64,000 nucleotides of DNA from Streptomyces sp. CGMCC 4.7035 (GCF_031583065.1 NZ_CP134053.1:5869001-5933000), one strand, 5' to 3'; positions 55,234 through 64,000 are shown, counted from the first letter of the stretch. Made by a program: numbers and translations. The notes: a model not told the origin generated them from the sequence alone.

Positions 55234-56724
55234 TCAGCTCTGGCCGCCGGCCAGCTTCTCGCGCAGGGCAGCCAGCGCCTCGTCCGACGCCAGGGCGCCG
55301 GAGGTGTCGCCACCCTCGGAGGAGTACGAACCGCCGGTCGCGGCCGGAGCGGCGGCCTCGCCACCCTCGGCGGCAGCGGCAGCGTCGGCCTCGCGGGACT
55401 TGATGACCTGCTGCTGGTGCTGCTCGAAGCGCTGCTGCGCCTCGGCGTACTGGCGCTCCCACTCCTCGCGCTGCTTCTCGTAGCCCTCGAGCCAGTCGTT
55501 GGTCTCGGGGTCGAAGCCCTCGGGGTAGATGTAGTTGCCCTGGTCGTCGTAGGACGCGGCCATGCCGTACAGGGTCGGGTCGAACTCGACCGACGCCGGG
55601 TCGGCACCGAAGGACTCGTTGGCCTGCTTGAGGGACAGCGAGATCCGGCGACGCTCCAGGTCGATGTCGATGACCTTGACGAAGATCTCGTCGTTGACCT
55701 GGACGACCTGCTCCGGGATCTCCACGTGGCGCTCGGCCAGCTCGGAGATGTGGACCAGACCCTCGATGCCCTCGTCCACGCGGACGAACGCACCGAACGG
55801 AACCAGCTTCGTGACCTTGCCGGGCACGACCTGGCCGATCTGGTGGGTGCGGGCGAACTGCTGCCACGGGTCTTCCTGGGTCGCCTTCAGCGACAGGGAG
55901 ACACGCTCGCGGTCCATGTCGACGTCGAGAACCTCGACGGTGACCTCCTGGCCGACCTCGACAACCTCGGACGGGTGGTCGATGTGCTTCCAGGACAGCT
56001 CGGAGACGTGGACCAGACCGTCGACGCCACCCAGGTCCACGAAGGCACCGAAGTTGACGATCGAGGAGACCACGCCGGAGCGGACCTGACCCTTCTGCAG
56101 GGTCGTGAGGAACGTCTGGCGGACCTCGGACTGGGTCTGCTCCAGCCAGGCACGGCGGGACAGGACCACGTTGTTGCGGTTCTTGTCCAGCTCGATGATC
56201 TTCGCCTCGAGCTCCTTGCCCACGTAGGGCTGGAGGTCGCGGACGCGGCGCATCTCGACCAGGGAGGCCGGGAGGAAGCCACGGAGGCCGATGTCGAGGA
56301 TGAGACCACCCTTGACGACCTCGATGACGGTACCGGTGACGATGCCGTCCTCTTCCTTGATCTTCTCGATGGTGCCCCAGGCACGCTCGTACTGGGCGCG
56401 CTTCTTCGAGAGGATCAGGCGGCCTTCCTTGTCCTCCTTCTGGAGGACAAGGGCCTCGATCTCGTCGCCGACGGCAACGACCTCGTTCGGGTCGACGTCG
56501 TGCTTGATCGAGAGCTCGCGGCTCGGAATGACACCTTCGGTCTTGTAACCGATGTCGAGCAGGACCTCGTCCCGGTCGACCTTCACGATGACGCCGTCGA
56601 CGATGTCGCCGTCGTTGAAGTACTTGATCGTCTCGTCGATCGCGGCGAGGAAGGCTTCCTCGTTACCGATGTCGTTGACCGCAACCTGCGGGGTGGTGGC
56701 GGTGGTCTCGGTGCTGCTCGTCAT
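55234..56724 (-). CDS. rpsA: 30S ribosomal protein S1
   Basis: A 496-residue S1 protein that anchors mRNA to the 30S subunit. Four S1 RNA-binding domains are readable (starts near GDIVDGVIVKVDRDEVLLDI, GTVIEVVKGGLILDIGLRGF, RSGVVSSIVNFGAFVDLGGV and VPGKVTKLVPFGAFVRVDEG), with the four-domain arrangement typical of actinobacteria. The C-terminal ~100 residues are acidic, Gln/Ala-rich. ATG at 56724. It has its own strong promoter and a ~200-nt leader. Confidence 0.97.
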   Translation of the reverse strand: MTSSTETTATTPQVAVNDIGNEEAFLAAIDETIKYFNDGDIVDGVIVKVDRDEVLLDIGYKTEGVIPSRELSIKHDVDPNEVVAVGDEIEALVLQKEDKEGRLILSKKRAQYERAWGTIEKIKEEDGIVTGTVIEVVKGGLILDIGLRGFLPASLVEMRRVRDLQPYVGKELEAKIIELDKNRNNVVLSRRAWLEQTQSEVRQTFLTTLQKGQVRSGVVSSIVNFGAFVDLGGVDGLVHVSELSWKHIDHPSEVVEVGQEVTVEVLDVDMDRERVSLSLKATQEDPWQQFARTHQIGQVVPGKVTKLVPFGAFVRVDEGIEGLVHISELAERHVEIPEQVVQVNDEIFVKVIDIDLERRRISLSLKQANESFGADPASVEFDPTLYGMAASYDDQGNYIYPEGFDPETNDWLEGYEKQREEWERQYAEAQQRFEQHQQQVIKSREADAAAAAEGGEAAAPAATGGSYSSEGGDTSGALASDEALAALREKLAGGQS

Positions 56725-56816
56725 GTGGGAAAGGGCTCCGGTACGGACATTGAAGTCGTAGGTACTGCTTACGCCGGGAGCCCGTTTCGCTCTGCAGAAG
56801 CCGGACAGCCAAGGAA

Positions 56817-56845
56817 GCGCCCCGCCAGCGAACTGGCGACGGCGC
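56817..56845 (-). other. Stable TTCG-capped hairpin in the rpsA leader
   Basis: Minus strand GCGCC..CGCCAG-TTCG-CTGGCG..GGCGC, about 11 pairs with a TTCG tetraloop, about 90 nt before the start codon. It may be an autoregulatory S1 site; that is an inference. Confidence 0.5.
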
Positions 56846-56925
56846 CTCGAGAACCGAGGGGACATACAACAGATGCGAGCGCAGCCTGCTACGTCTGAGG
56901 TGCGCAGGCCCGCAGCGCAACTTGT

Positions 56926-56954
56926 AGCATACGGGGGCAGGCGGGCAGGGTCAA
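56926..56954 (-). promoter_or_regulatory. rpsA promoter
   Basis: Minus strand TTGACC, exactly 17 nt, TATGCT: near-consensus sigma-HrdB type. Transcription should start near 56919, giving a leader of ~195 nt. Confidence 0.85.
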
Positions 56955-57117
56955 TGCGCGAAGGCCCCCACCCGGGGCGGATCGCCGCATTCCCGGCACA
57001 AGAAGCCCCGCGACGCCGGTCGCATATCAGATAACGCCACAAGGCCACGCAGGCCTGAGACACCTCTTCCGCTGCTCCGCCGAACGGATTGCACGGAAGA
57101 GTACGACGAGGGAGCCG

Positions 57118-57930
57118 ATCATCCAAGAGCCCGAACCGTTCGAGCCCGAAGCCACCCGACGCGCGGCGGGTGTCACCGAGAGTTCCCGGGCCAACCGGGG
57201 CTGGTGGGACCGGAACGCGGACGAGTACCAGATCGAACACGGAACGTTCCTCGGCGACGACCGCTTCGTATGGGGCCCCGAGGGGCTCGACGAGGTGGAG
57301 GCCGAGCTGCTCGGCCCGGCGGAGGACCTCAAGGGCAAGGATGTCCTGGAGATCGGCGCCGGCGCGGCGCAGTGCTCGCGCTGGCTGACCGCCCAGGGCG
57401 CGCGTCCGGTGGCTCTGGACATCTCCCACCGCCAGCTCCAACACGCGCTCCGCATCGGCGGTGCCTTCCCTCGCGTCCAGGCCGACGCGGGCATGCTGCC
57501 CTTCCGGGACGGCTCCTTCGACCTGGCGTGCTCCGCGTACGGCGCGCTGCCGTTCGTCGCCGACCCGGTCCTGGTCCTGCGCGAGGTGCACCGGGTGCTG
57601 CGCCCCGGCGGCCGGTTCGTCTTCTCGGTGACGCACCCGATCCGCTGGGCGTTCCCGGACGAGCCGGGGCCCGAGGGGCTGTCGGTGTCGGCCTCGTACT
57701 TCGACCGGACGCCGTACGTCGAGCAGGACGACCAGGGACGGGCGGTGTACGTCGAGCACCACCGGACGCTCGGCGACCGCGTCCGGGACATCGTGGCGTC
57801 CGGCCTGCGGCTCGTCGACCTGGTCGAGCCGGAGTGGCCCGTCTGGAACACGTCGGAGTGGGGCGGGTGGTCACCGCTGCGCGGCGGTCTGATCCCGGGA
57901 ACGGCGATCTTCGTCTGCGCGAAGGACTGA
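57118..57930 (+). CDS. Class I SAM-dependent methyltransferase, near-cognate start
   Basis: About 270 residues. N-terminal EPEPFEPEATRRAAGVTESS, RANRGWWDRNADEYQIEHGT and FVWGPEGLDEVEAELLGPAE precede the SAM motif VLEIGAGAAQCSRWLTAQGA; then ALDISHRQLQHALRI and LACSAYGALPFVADP. The reading frame upstream of 57295 is clearly coding yet contains no ATG, GTG or TTG after GAGGGAG (57108-57113). The best start is ATC at 57118 or 57121, an unusual near-cognate codon; a start at the internal GTG 57295 would delete the N-terminus. Substrate unknown. Confidence 0.75.
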   Translation: MIQEPEPFEPEATRRAAGVTESSRANRGWWDRNADEYQIEHGTFLGDDRFVWGPEGLDEVEAELLGPAEDLKGKDVLEIGAGAAQCSRWLTAQGARPVALDISHRQLQHALRIGGAFPRVQADAGMLPFRDGSFDLACSAYGALPFVADPVLVLREVHRVLRPGGRFVFSVTHPIRWAFPDEPGPEGLSVSASYFDRTPYVEQDDQGRAVYVEHHRTLGDRVRDIVASGLRLVDLVEPEWPVWNTSEWGGWSPLRGGLIPGTAIFVCAKD

Positions 57931-57985
57931 GGGGCGGGCGGTTCCTGGAGCGGACCACCCGGGAGCCGGCTGGAACACTGGTGCG

Positions 57986-60487
57986 GTGATCCGCCACGAC
58001 GCCCTCGACCGCCTGCCCGTCCGTTCCGCCGTTCCGGCTCTTCAGGAGGCCCTGGACGGGCGCGGTGTCGCGGTGCTGTGCGCGCCGCCCGGTACCGGCA
58101 AGACGACGCTCGTGCCGCTGGTCCTCGCCGGGCTCGTCGGTGGCGGCCCCGCGCGCCGCGTCATCGTCGCCGAGCCGCGGCGGATCGCCGCCCGGGCCGC
58201 GGCACGGCGGATGGCGTGGCTGCTCGGGGAGAGGCCCGGGGACAGCGTCGGGTACACCGTGCGCGGTGAGCGGATGATGGGGCGGCACGCGCGCGTGGAG
58301 GTCGTCACGACCGGTGTGCTGCTCCAGCGCCTGCAACGGGACCAGGAGCTGGCGGGCGTCGACGTGGTCGTGCTCGACGAGTGCCATGAGCGGCACCTGG
58401 ACGCCGACACGGTGGCCGCCTTCCTGCTGGACGTGCGGGAGGCCCTGCGGCCCGACCTGCGCCTGCTGGCGGCCTCCGCGACCACGGACGCGGAGGGCTG
58501 GGCCCGGCTGCTGGGCGGGGCGCCGGTCGTCGAGGCGGAGGGCGTCTCGTACCCCGTCGAGGTGGTCTGGGCGCCGCCGGCGCGTCCCGTACGGCCGCCG
58601 CACGGGATGCGCGTGGACCCCGCGCTGCTGACGCATGTGGCATCGGTGGTGCGGCGGGCGCTCACCGAGTGCGAGGGGGACGTGCTGTGCTTCCTGCCGG
58701 GCGTCGGGGAGATCGCGCGCGTGGCAGGACAGCTGGGGGACCTGGGGGACGTCGAGGTGCTCCAGGTGCACGGGCGGGCTCCGGCGGCCGTGCAGGACGC
58801 GGTGCTGTCCGCCGGAACCGGGCGGCGGGTGGTGCTGGCCACGGCCGTGGCGGAGTCGTCGCTGACCGTGCCCGGGGTGCGGGTGGTCGTCGACGCCGGG
58901 CTGGCCAGAGAGCCGCGGGTGGACCACGCGCGCGGGCTGAGCGCGCTGACGACGGTACGGGCCTCGCAGGCGGCGGGGCGACAGCGCGCGGGCCGGGCGG
59001 GGCGCGAGAGGCCGGGCCGGGTGTACCGCTGCTGGGCCGAGGCGGAGGACGCCCGGCTGCCCCGTTTCCCGGCGCCGGAGATCAGGCTGGCCGACCTGAC
59101 GGCGTTCGCGTTGCAGACGGCGTGCTGGGGCGACCCGGACGCGTCCGGCCTCGCGCTCCTCGATGCGCCGCCGGGCGGGGCGATGGCGGCGGCGCGGTCG
59201 GTGCTGACGGCGATCGGCGCGGTCGACCCGGCCGGGCGAGCGACGGACCGGGGCGCGCGGATGTCCCGGCTCGGTCTGCATCCGCGGCTGGCCAGGGCGC
59301 TGCTGGACGCGGCCCCGGAGGTCGGCGCGGACCGGGCCGCCGAGGTGGTCGCCCTGCTGAGCGAGGAGCCGCCGCGGGAGTACGGGGACGACCTGGCGGT
59401 GGCGTGGCGGACGGCCCGGCGCGGTGGCGACGCGTACGCGGCCCGCTGGCGGGAGGAGGCACGCCGGCTGCGGGCCGCTGCGGGCGACCGTCCCTCCGGT
59501 GCGACAGGGGCGCGGGACGATCACGTGGTGGGTCTGGTCGCCGCTCTCGCCTTCCCGGAGCGGCTCGCGCGGGCCGACGGGGATTCCTATCTCATGGTCG
59601 GCGGCACCCGGGCCGAACTCGCGGACGGGTCGGCGCTGCGCGGTGCCCCTTGGCTCGCCGTCGCGGTCGCCGACCGGCCCGTGGGAGCGGGGCACGCGCG
59701 CGTGCGGCTCGCCTCGGCGGTCGACGAGGACGTGGCGCGGCGAGCCGCCGAAGCCCTGCGCTCCGAGGGGGACGAGGTGCACTGGGCCGCCGGTGATGTC
59801 GTCGCCCGGAGCGTCGAGCGGCTCGGGTCCGTCGAGCTGACGGTGCGGCCGCTGCGGGATGCCGGCCCCGCCCTCGTACGGGAAGCGCTGCTGGAAGGGC
59901 TGCGGGACGAGGGGTTCGGCCTGCTGCGGTGGTCGCCCGAGGCCCGCGTACTGCGGCAGCGGCTCGCCTTCGTGCGGCTGCACCTGGGTGAGCCCTGGCC
60001 GGACGTCGGCGACGACGCGCTCCACGCGCGCGTGGACGAATGGCTGGAGCCCGAGCTGAGCCGTGCCCGGCGGCGTGCCGACCTGGCGCGGATCGACGCC
60101 GGTCAAGCCCTCGCCCGGCTGCTGCCCTGGTCGACCGGGGAGGCCGCCCGCCTCGACGAGCTGGCGCCCGAGCGGATCACCGTGCCGAGTGGGTCCGGGA
60201 TCCGGATCGACTACGCCGATCCCGAGCGACCCGTCCTCGCCGTCAAGCTGCAGGAGATGTTCGGACTCCAGGAGTCACCCCGGATCGCCGGCGTTCCCGT
60301 CCTCGTGCATCTGCTCTCCCCCGCCGGACGGCCGGCCGCCGTCACCGCCGATCTCGCCTCCTTCTGGCGGGACGGCTACAAGGCGGTACGGGCCGAGCTG
60401 CGCGGCCGCTATCCCAAGCACCCCTGGCCCGAGGACCCGGCCGGTGCGGAGCCGACGCGGCACACGAACGCGCGGCTCAGGCGGTGA
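57986..60487 (+). CDS. hrpB: ATP-dependent helicase HrpB
   Basis: An 833-residue DEAH-type RNA helicase-like protein. Motifs: APPGTGKTTLVPLVL (I), AEPRRIAARAAARRMA (Ia), DECHERHLDADTV (II, DECH), SATTDAEGWARLL (III), and the second RecA lobe with AESSLTVPGVRVVVDAG and RQRAGRAGRERPGRVYR (VI). A C-terminal HrpB-specific domain follows (EMFGLQESPRIAGVPVLVHL). Function in bacteria is poorly defined; probably RNA metabolism. GTG start at 57986. It overlaps the convergent DUF3068 gene by 11 bp. Confidence 0.93.
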   Translation: MIRHDALDRLPVRSAVPALQEALDGRGVAVLCAPPGTGKTTLVPLVLAGLVGGGPARRVIVAEPRRIAARAAARRMAWLLGERPGDSVGYTVRGERMMGRHARVEVVTTGVLLQRLQRDQELAGVDVVVLDECHERHLDADTVAAFLLDVREALRPDLRLLAASATTDAEGWARLLGGAPVVEAEGVSYPVEVVWAPPARPVRPPHGMRVDPALLTHVASVVRRALTECEGDVLCFLPGVGEIARVAGQLGDLGDVEVLQVHGRAPAAVQDAVLSAGTGRRVVLATAVAESSLTVPGVRVVVDAGLAREPRVDHARGLSALTTVRASQAAGRQRAGRAGRERPGRVYRCWAEAEDARLPRFPAPEIRLADLTAFALQTACWGDPDASGLALLDAPPGGAMAAARSVLTAIGAVDPAGRATDRGARMSRLGLHPRLARALLDAAPEVGADRAAEVVALLSEEPPREYGDDLAVAWRTARRGGDAYAARWREEARRLRAAAGDRPSGATGARDDHVVGLVAALAFPERLARADGDSYLMVGGTRAELADGSALRGAPWLAVAVADRPVGAGHARVRLASAVDEDVARRAAEALRSEGDEVHWAAGDVVARSVERLGSVELTVRPLRDAGPALVREALLEGLRDEGFGLLRWSPEARVLRQRLAFVRLHLGEPWPDVGDDALHARVDEWLEPELSRARRRADLARIDAGQALARLLPWSTGEAARLDELAPERITVPSGSGIRIDYADPERPVLAVKLQEMFGLQESPRIAGVPVLVHLLSPAGRPAAVTADLASFWRDGYKAVRAELRGRYPKHPWPEDPAGAEPTRHTNARLRR

Positions 60488-61469
60488 CCGGCTCGGGCTC
60501 CACGGTCTCGGTGGGCGCGGGGTCGCCCGGGCGGCGGCCACGGGCCTCCAGATAGAGGGACAGCGACAGCAGGCCGGCGCCCAGGATCAAAAAGCCCCAC
60601 GGCAGGTAGGACGTCAGCAGGAGGATCAGCGTGCGGTTGTGCTTGACGAGGGCGACCGTCGACCTGATGTAGTCCTCGCGCATCTTCACGTCGCCCGCGA
60701 ACGCCGTGACCCTGTCACGCCCTCCCAGGAGCGTTCCGCCGCGCAGCTCCTCCTTGTGGTTCTCCTCGCCGTAGACGGGCGCACCGGTCACCGGTTCGAC
60801 CCAGAACTTGCGGACCGTGGTGTACCAGCGGGTCGTGCCCGTCTTGGCGACCGACTCGGGGGTGATGCCCTGGACCGGCATGGTCTTGGGGAGGTGGACC
60901 TTCGTCCAGGGGATGGTCTGTTCGAAGTAGTAGACCTTTACCCCGCGGAAGGTCTGCGTGCCCTTGTAGTGGATGGGGGTCGTGGTGCGCGTCTGCGCGT
61001 CGAAGTACTCGTAGTCCCTCTTCTCCGTCAGGAACGGCCACTTGAACTCGATGCCGTCGCGCCGGACGGGGTCGCCGTCGACCATCTCGCCGGTGGCGTG
61101 GACGGGTTCCTGGCTGTGCGCGTCGAAGATGTAGCGCTCGGGGATGCGGGAGACCATCTTGCCGTCGGGACCCTGCACATAGGACAGGCCGTCCCAGACC
61201 ACCACGTCCCGGCCGGCCGTCTTCTCGATCTTCTTCGACGCCTCCACGTTGCCTTTGAGGGTCTGCACGATGGTGACCTTGGGAACCGTGCGGGCCTTCA
61301 TGGTGCCGTAGTCGAGCAGGGTGGCGTTCTTCGCCTCCAGGACCATGTCCTGGTACTCGTTCGCGGGGACCTTGGCCCAGCGCGGGAAGGCGTACCAGCG
61401 CAGCAGTGGGGACAGCGTCGCGAAGAACACGGCGAGGGCGAGCAGGATCAGACTGGCCTTGCGTCGCAT
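60477..61469 (-). CDS. DUF3068 membrane-anchored protein
   Basis: A 330-residue actinomycete envelope protein. An N-terminal transmembrane helix (SLILLALAVFFATLSPLLRW), a large extracytoplasmic domain (VWDGLSYVQGPDGKMVSRIP, HYKGTQTFRGVKVYYFEQTI, EPVTGAPVYGEENHKEELRG) and a C-terminal helix (LLLTSYLPWGFLILGAGLLS) match DUF3068 proteins of unknown function. The start codon at 61469 sits 7 nt after GGGAGG. Confidence 0.88.
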   Translation of the reverse strand: MRRKASLILLALAVFFATLSPLLRWYAFPRWAKVPANEYQDMVLEAKNATLLDYGTMKARTVPKVTIVQTLKGNVEASKKIEKTAGRDVVVWDGLSYVQGPDGKMVSRIPERYIFDAHSQEPVHATGEMVDGDPVRRDGIEFKWPFLTEKRDYEYFDAQTRTTTPIHYKGTQTFRGVKVYYFEQTIPWTKVHLPKTMPVQGITPESVAKTGTTRWYTTVRKFWVEPVTGAPVYGEENHKEELRGGTLLGGRDRVTAFAGDVKMREDYIRSTVALVKHNRTLILLLTSYLPWGFLILGAGLLSLSLYLEARGRRPGDPAPTETVEPEPVTA

Positions 61470-61503
61470 CTCGGCCTCCCTCCCGGACGGACGGCTCGTA
61501 CGG

Positions 61504-61638
61504 TCACGGGTGTGCGGGCACCGTCGTCAGCAACGGCTTCGGGGACGTGTCGCCGGACGGCGTGCCCATGGCCGTCAGGATCAGCACCAGGGCGAACGCC
61601 GTGGCGAGACCGATCGCGGCTGCGATGAGGGCGCGCAT
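61504..61638 (-). CDS. SPW_0924-like small membrane protein (44 aa)
   Basis: MRALIAAAIGLATAFALVLI, then LTAMGTPSGDTSPKPLLTTV and PAHP: a single hydrophobic helix and a Pro-containing tail, matching a small Streptomyces family. ATG at 61638 is preceded by GGGGAGG. It sits just upstream of the DUF3068 gene (34-nt gap), so the two probably form one transcript. Confidence 0.75.
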   Translation of the reverse strand: MRALIAAAIGLATAFALVLILTAMGTPSGDTSPKPLLTTVPAHP

Positions 61639-61729
61639 ACGGGCCTCCCCTGAAAAACGGAACTGATGCATCGTCAGGTCCCGGCACGGTAGCAACGGGT
61701 GCGCGAGATGAGAACACGTCGCACGCACA

Positions 61730-61772
61730 ACGACTGCGGCGCCCCTCCGCGAGGGAGGGGCGCCGCAGTCGT
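61730..61772 (-). terminator. Strong terminator of the transglycosylase gene
   Basis: A 19-bp perfect stem (ACGACTGCGGCGCCCCTCC and its complement) with a 5-nt loop, 35 nt after the stop at 61808. Confidence 0.9.
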
Positions 61773-61807
61773 ACGCGGGCCTGACGCGGCCCTGCGAGGT
61801 GGGGCTG

Positions 61808-63526
61808 CTACGAGGCGGGGGTGGTCGGCGCGCTCGGCGACGAGGTGGCCGCCGCGACCTTCAGTTCGACCGTCAGGGTCGCGCCGCCCGCGGTGTTGAT
61901 GCGGAGCAGGAACGTGCCGGTCGTGTCGTCGGCGTACAGCTTCGGGAGCTTCAGCACTCCGTCGGCGTCGGTCTTGAGGTCCGTGAGGGTGCGTACGGTC
62001 TTGCCGTCCGCGTCCTTGAAGTAGGGACCCTTGTCGTTCTCGGTCGGGTCGTCGGCCGACTTGACGAGGGTCGCGGTGGCCGCGACACCGTCCGCCACGG
62101 CGCCCTTGTACGTGGCCTTCACCTCGACCTGGTCCGCGAACTCGCCGCCCGGCGTGCAGGTCAGCTCGGTGTCGCTGGTGCGGGCGAGGGTGTCGGCCTG
62201 GCGTTCGGTGACGGTGGCCTTGTAGTCGAGGCCGGTGACCGTGCGGCCCACGACGAGGGCGCGCACCTTGAAGTCGCCGGTCTTCTCGCCTGCGACGAGC
62301 GCGGGCGCGGTGGCCTTGCCGGTGCTGTTGGTGACAAGGGTCGCGACGGTCTCGCCGCCCGCGAAGGTGGCGTCCGTGTCGCCGATGATCGTGAACCGCA
62401 CACGGACCTTCGCCACCGCCTTGCCGGCCTTGGTCACGGCCTTGACGACGATCTTCTGGTCGAACGTGTCGCCCGTCATGGCGGAGAGCTTGGCGGTGCC
62501 GCCGTCCGCCAGGTGGTCCACCGTGTCGGTGGGGGTGGTCGGCCTCGAGGGCTTGCTCGGCGGCGTCGGGGGCGGGCTGGGGCTGGTGGAACCGCCGCCG
62601 GGCTTGTGGGGGCTGGGCTTGTGGGGGCTGGGCTTCCCCGGCGGCGTGGGGGTCGGGGTGGGGCTCGCACCGGAGTTGCCGTCGCTGTGCTGCGAGGGCA
62701 GCGCGCCCGTGCCGTCCGGGATCGAGTGGGTGCCCTTGCGGTAGTACTCGTACCAGCGCAGAACGGTGTTCAGGTAGTCCTGCGAGTTGTTGTAGCCGAG
62801 GATCGCCGCGTTCATGTCGGCCTGGACCGAGAGGTCGCGGTCGAAGCGGCAGAGGTAGTGGCCGGCGGCGAGGGCGGCGTCGTAGATGTTGTTGGGGTCC
62901 TTGACCCCGTCGCCGTTGCCGTCGCGGCCCGCCCATGCCCAGGTGGACGGGATGAACTGCATGGGACCGACGGCGCGGTCGTAGGTGCTGTCGCCGTCGT
63001 AGGCACCGTTGTCGGTGTCCGATATGTTCGCGAAGCCGTTGCCGTCGAGGCGCGGCCCCAGGATCTTCGAGTACGTCGTACCGTTCGCGTCGACCTGGCC
63101 GCCGCGGGCCTGGCCGGACTCCACCTTGCCGATGGCGGCGAGGAGCTGCCAGGGCATGTTGCAGCCCGGCTTGGACTGCTGGAGTTCGGCAGCGGCCTTC
63201 TTGTAGGCGTCGAGGACGGTGGCGGGTATGCCGGCCTCCGACTCGCCGGTGGTGACGGTGGTGGAGCCGGCGCTCGGGCTGGGCGACGTGGTGGGGCTGT
63301 TGAGCGGCGGGAGGTCGGTGTAGTAGCCGCCGTTGCCCGTGGCGGTGTCGCCGTGGGCGCCGTTGCCGGCGTCCTCGGGTGTGGACTGGGCGCCCGTGTT
63401 CTGTCTGCCTTGGTCGTCGGTGGTCACTCCCGGAGCCTGGGACGCGGCCAGCGCCGCTACCGCGGCTGCGGCCACGGCCGTGGTTGCCGCGCCCTTGCGC
63501 AGCCTCCTGCCGAAATGCGCCGCCAT
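61808..63526 (-). CDS. Secreted lytic transglycosylase with Ig-like C-terminus
   Basis: A 572-residue exported protein. The signal peptide is MAAHFGRRLRKGAATTAVAA followed by AAAVAALAASQAPG. Residues ~95-265 hold an SLT/transglycosylase domain (PWQLLAAIGKVESGQARGGQ with catalytic Glu, AVGPMQFIPSTWAWAGRDGN, AALAAGHYLCRFDRDLSVQA, AILGYNNSQDYLNTVLRWYE), which cleaves murein glycan. A Pro/Ser/Thr-rich linker (SPTPTPTPPGKPSPHKPSPH) precedes Ig/BIG-like folds near residues 340-560. ATG at 63526 follows GGGGTTC. The 5' leader has hairpins but no recognised c-di-AMP riboswitch. Confidence 0.9.
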   Translation of the reverse strand: MAAHFGRRLRKGAATTAVAAAAVAALAASQAPGVTTDDQGRQNTGAQSTPEDAGNGAHGDTATGNGGYYTDLPPLNSPTTSPSPSAGSTTVTTGESEAGIPATVLDAYKKAAAELQQSKPGCNMPWQLLAAIGKVESGQARGGQVDANGTTYSKILGPRLDGNGFANISDTDNGAYDGDSTYDRAVGPMQFIPSTWAWAGRDGNGDGVKDPNNIYDAALAAGHYLCRFDRDLSVQADMNAAILGYNNSQDYLNTVLRWYEYYRKGTHSIPDGTGALPSQHSDGNSGASPTPTPTPPGKPSPHKPSPHKPGGGSTSPSPPPTPPSKPSRPTTPTDTVDHLADGGTAKLSAMTGDTFDQKIVVKAVTKAGKAVAKVRVRFTIIGDTDATFAGGETVATLVTNSTGKATAPALVAGEKTGDFKVRALVVGRTVTGLDYKATVTERQADTLARTSDTELTCTPGGEFADQVEVKATYKGAVADGVAATATLVKSADDPTENDKGPYFKDADGKTVRTLTDLKTDADGVLKLPKLYADDTTGTFLLRINTAGGATLTVELKVAAATSSPSAPTTPAS

Positions 63527-63799
63527 TTGAGTGAACCCCTCCCGTTGACGACCGATTTTGTACTGTTGTGGTGCTATTGGCGCTAGACCACGCGCCGCCG
63601 CGGCGACCAAGTGACCCTACGACAACTTCCGTCGTACCGGCACCCGTTGGTGCCCGGTTTTCACCTTTTGGCCATGCACCATTTGGCCGGGCGCAGGAGC
63701 AAGGCGAATCACCTCACCCGTCTCATGCGTCCCTCATACTGGACGACTGTGATCGCCGGGTGGTTGTGCCCGGCCAGACATCTGCCGCGGGGAGCCGAC

Positions 63800-64000
63800 T
63801 TGCCGTTCACTCTCAGCCACGCCGCGGCCGCACTGCCGGCCGTACGCGCAGACGGGTCCGGACGCGGGCGGCTGGTGCCCGCCGTCCTCGTCGCGGGTTC
63901 GTTCGCGCCCGACATGACCTACTTCGCGGCGAGTGCGGTGTCCGGGGCGATGGAGTTCGGTGCCGTCACGCACTCCTTCACAGGGGTGTTCACGGTCGAC
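63800..64000 (+). CDS. DUF4184-family protein, N-terminal part (runs off right edge)
   Basis: 67 codons to the window end: LPFTLSHAAAALPAVRADGS, then LVPAVLVAGSFAPDMTYFAA and MEFGAVTHSFTGVFTVD, matching DUF4184, a small membrane family with conserved His and Asp. TTG start at 63800 after GGGGAG. It is divergent from the transglycosylase gene. Confidence 0.75.
   Translation, partial: MPFTLSHAAAALPAVRADGSGRGRLVPAVLVAGSFAPDMTYFAASAVSGAMEFGAVTHSFTGVFTVD

Noticed and set aside
63527..63799. A ydaO-type c-di-AMP riboswitch before the transglycosylase
   Set aside because: Streptomycete murein hydrolase genes often have one, and the leader has two hairpins (one with arms TACGAC/GTCGTA), but the conserved GGGGGAACC and GGGGTGAATC boxes are absent.

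Overview
The window is a stretch of high-GC chromosome from a Streptomyces-like actinomycete. Evidence: very high third-position GC, mycothiol-linked enzymes, DUF397/XRE and HATPase regulatory clusters, many apparent leaderless genes, and a gene order (uvrC, Rieske protein, LacI/kinase, uvrA, aroQ, terC/terD, uvrB, psuGK, corA, gltD, UDG, coaE, rpsA, hrpB) that resembles the uvrC-rpsA segment of streptomycete core chromosomes. Most genes are housekeeping or conserved; disruption is limited to a few spots. All functional calls come from reading the translated sequence; no database search was run.

Layout. 1-5 kb: the start of uvrC (minus), an XRE-like regulator, a Rieske lipoprotein, and a LacI regulator overlapping a PfkB sugar kinase, with a 28-bp perfect palindromic operator between the Rieske gene and lacI. 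5-6.1 kb: a decayed tnpB remnant and short tandem repeats. 6.1-11 kb: uvrA, a mycothiol-dependent isomerase and an MBL-fold hydrolase. 11-19.7 kb: a polar amino-acid ABC importer operon, aroQ, an S66 peptidase, an MHS transporter, a Ca2+/H+ antiporter, and terC behind a probable Mn2+ (yybP-ykoY) riboswitch. 20-27.5 kb: two TerD-domain genes, uvrB, an MHYT sensor, a secreted GDPD and ogt. 27.7-39.5 kb: psuG-psuK, corA, a CBS protein, an F420-type flavin oxidoreductase, gltD, a DUF574 methyltransferase, and a divergent XRE/DUF397 versus HATPase cluster. 39.7-45 kb: the damaged zone, with an ABC exporter gene that lost its middle and was then split by a 2.16-kb ISAzo13-like element, a multiply frameshifted amidohydrolase, an endonuclease/phosphatase and tandem repeats. 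45-47 kb: a FUSC membrane protein. 47.2-48.3 kb: two tandem tRNA-mimic RNAs that fit the bacterial Y RNA fold, downstream of a conserved protein of unknown function. 48.5-64 kb: UDG, an S4 protein, DoxX, coaE, a PAC2 protein, rpsA, hrpB, DUF3068 and a secreted lytic transglycosylase.

Two signals stand out. First, uvrA, uvrB, uvrC, ogt and unexpectedly coaE each carry the RecA-independent DNA-damage promoter pattern tTGTCRgtg-N8-TAnnnT (known as RecA-NDp, read through PafBC in mycobacteria), so one stress input probably couples these separated genes. Second, the 47.26-47.54 kb locus contains two RNAs in which a T-arm, a looped acceptor-like stem and a D-arm occur in permuted order and are closed by a longer terminal stem. 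Tandem repeats are unusually frequent, including a 27-bp minisatellite inside lacI.
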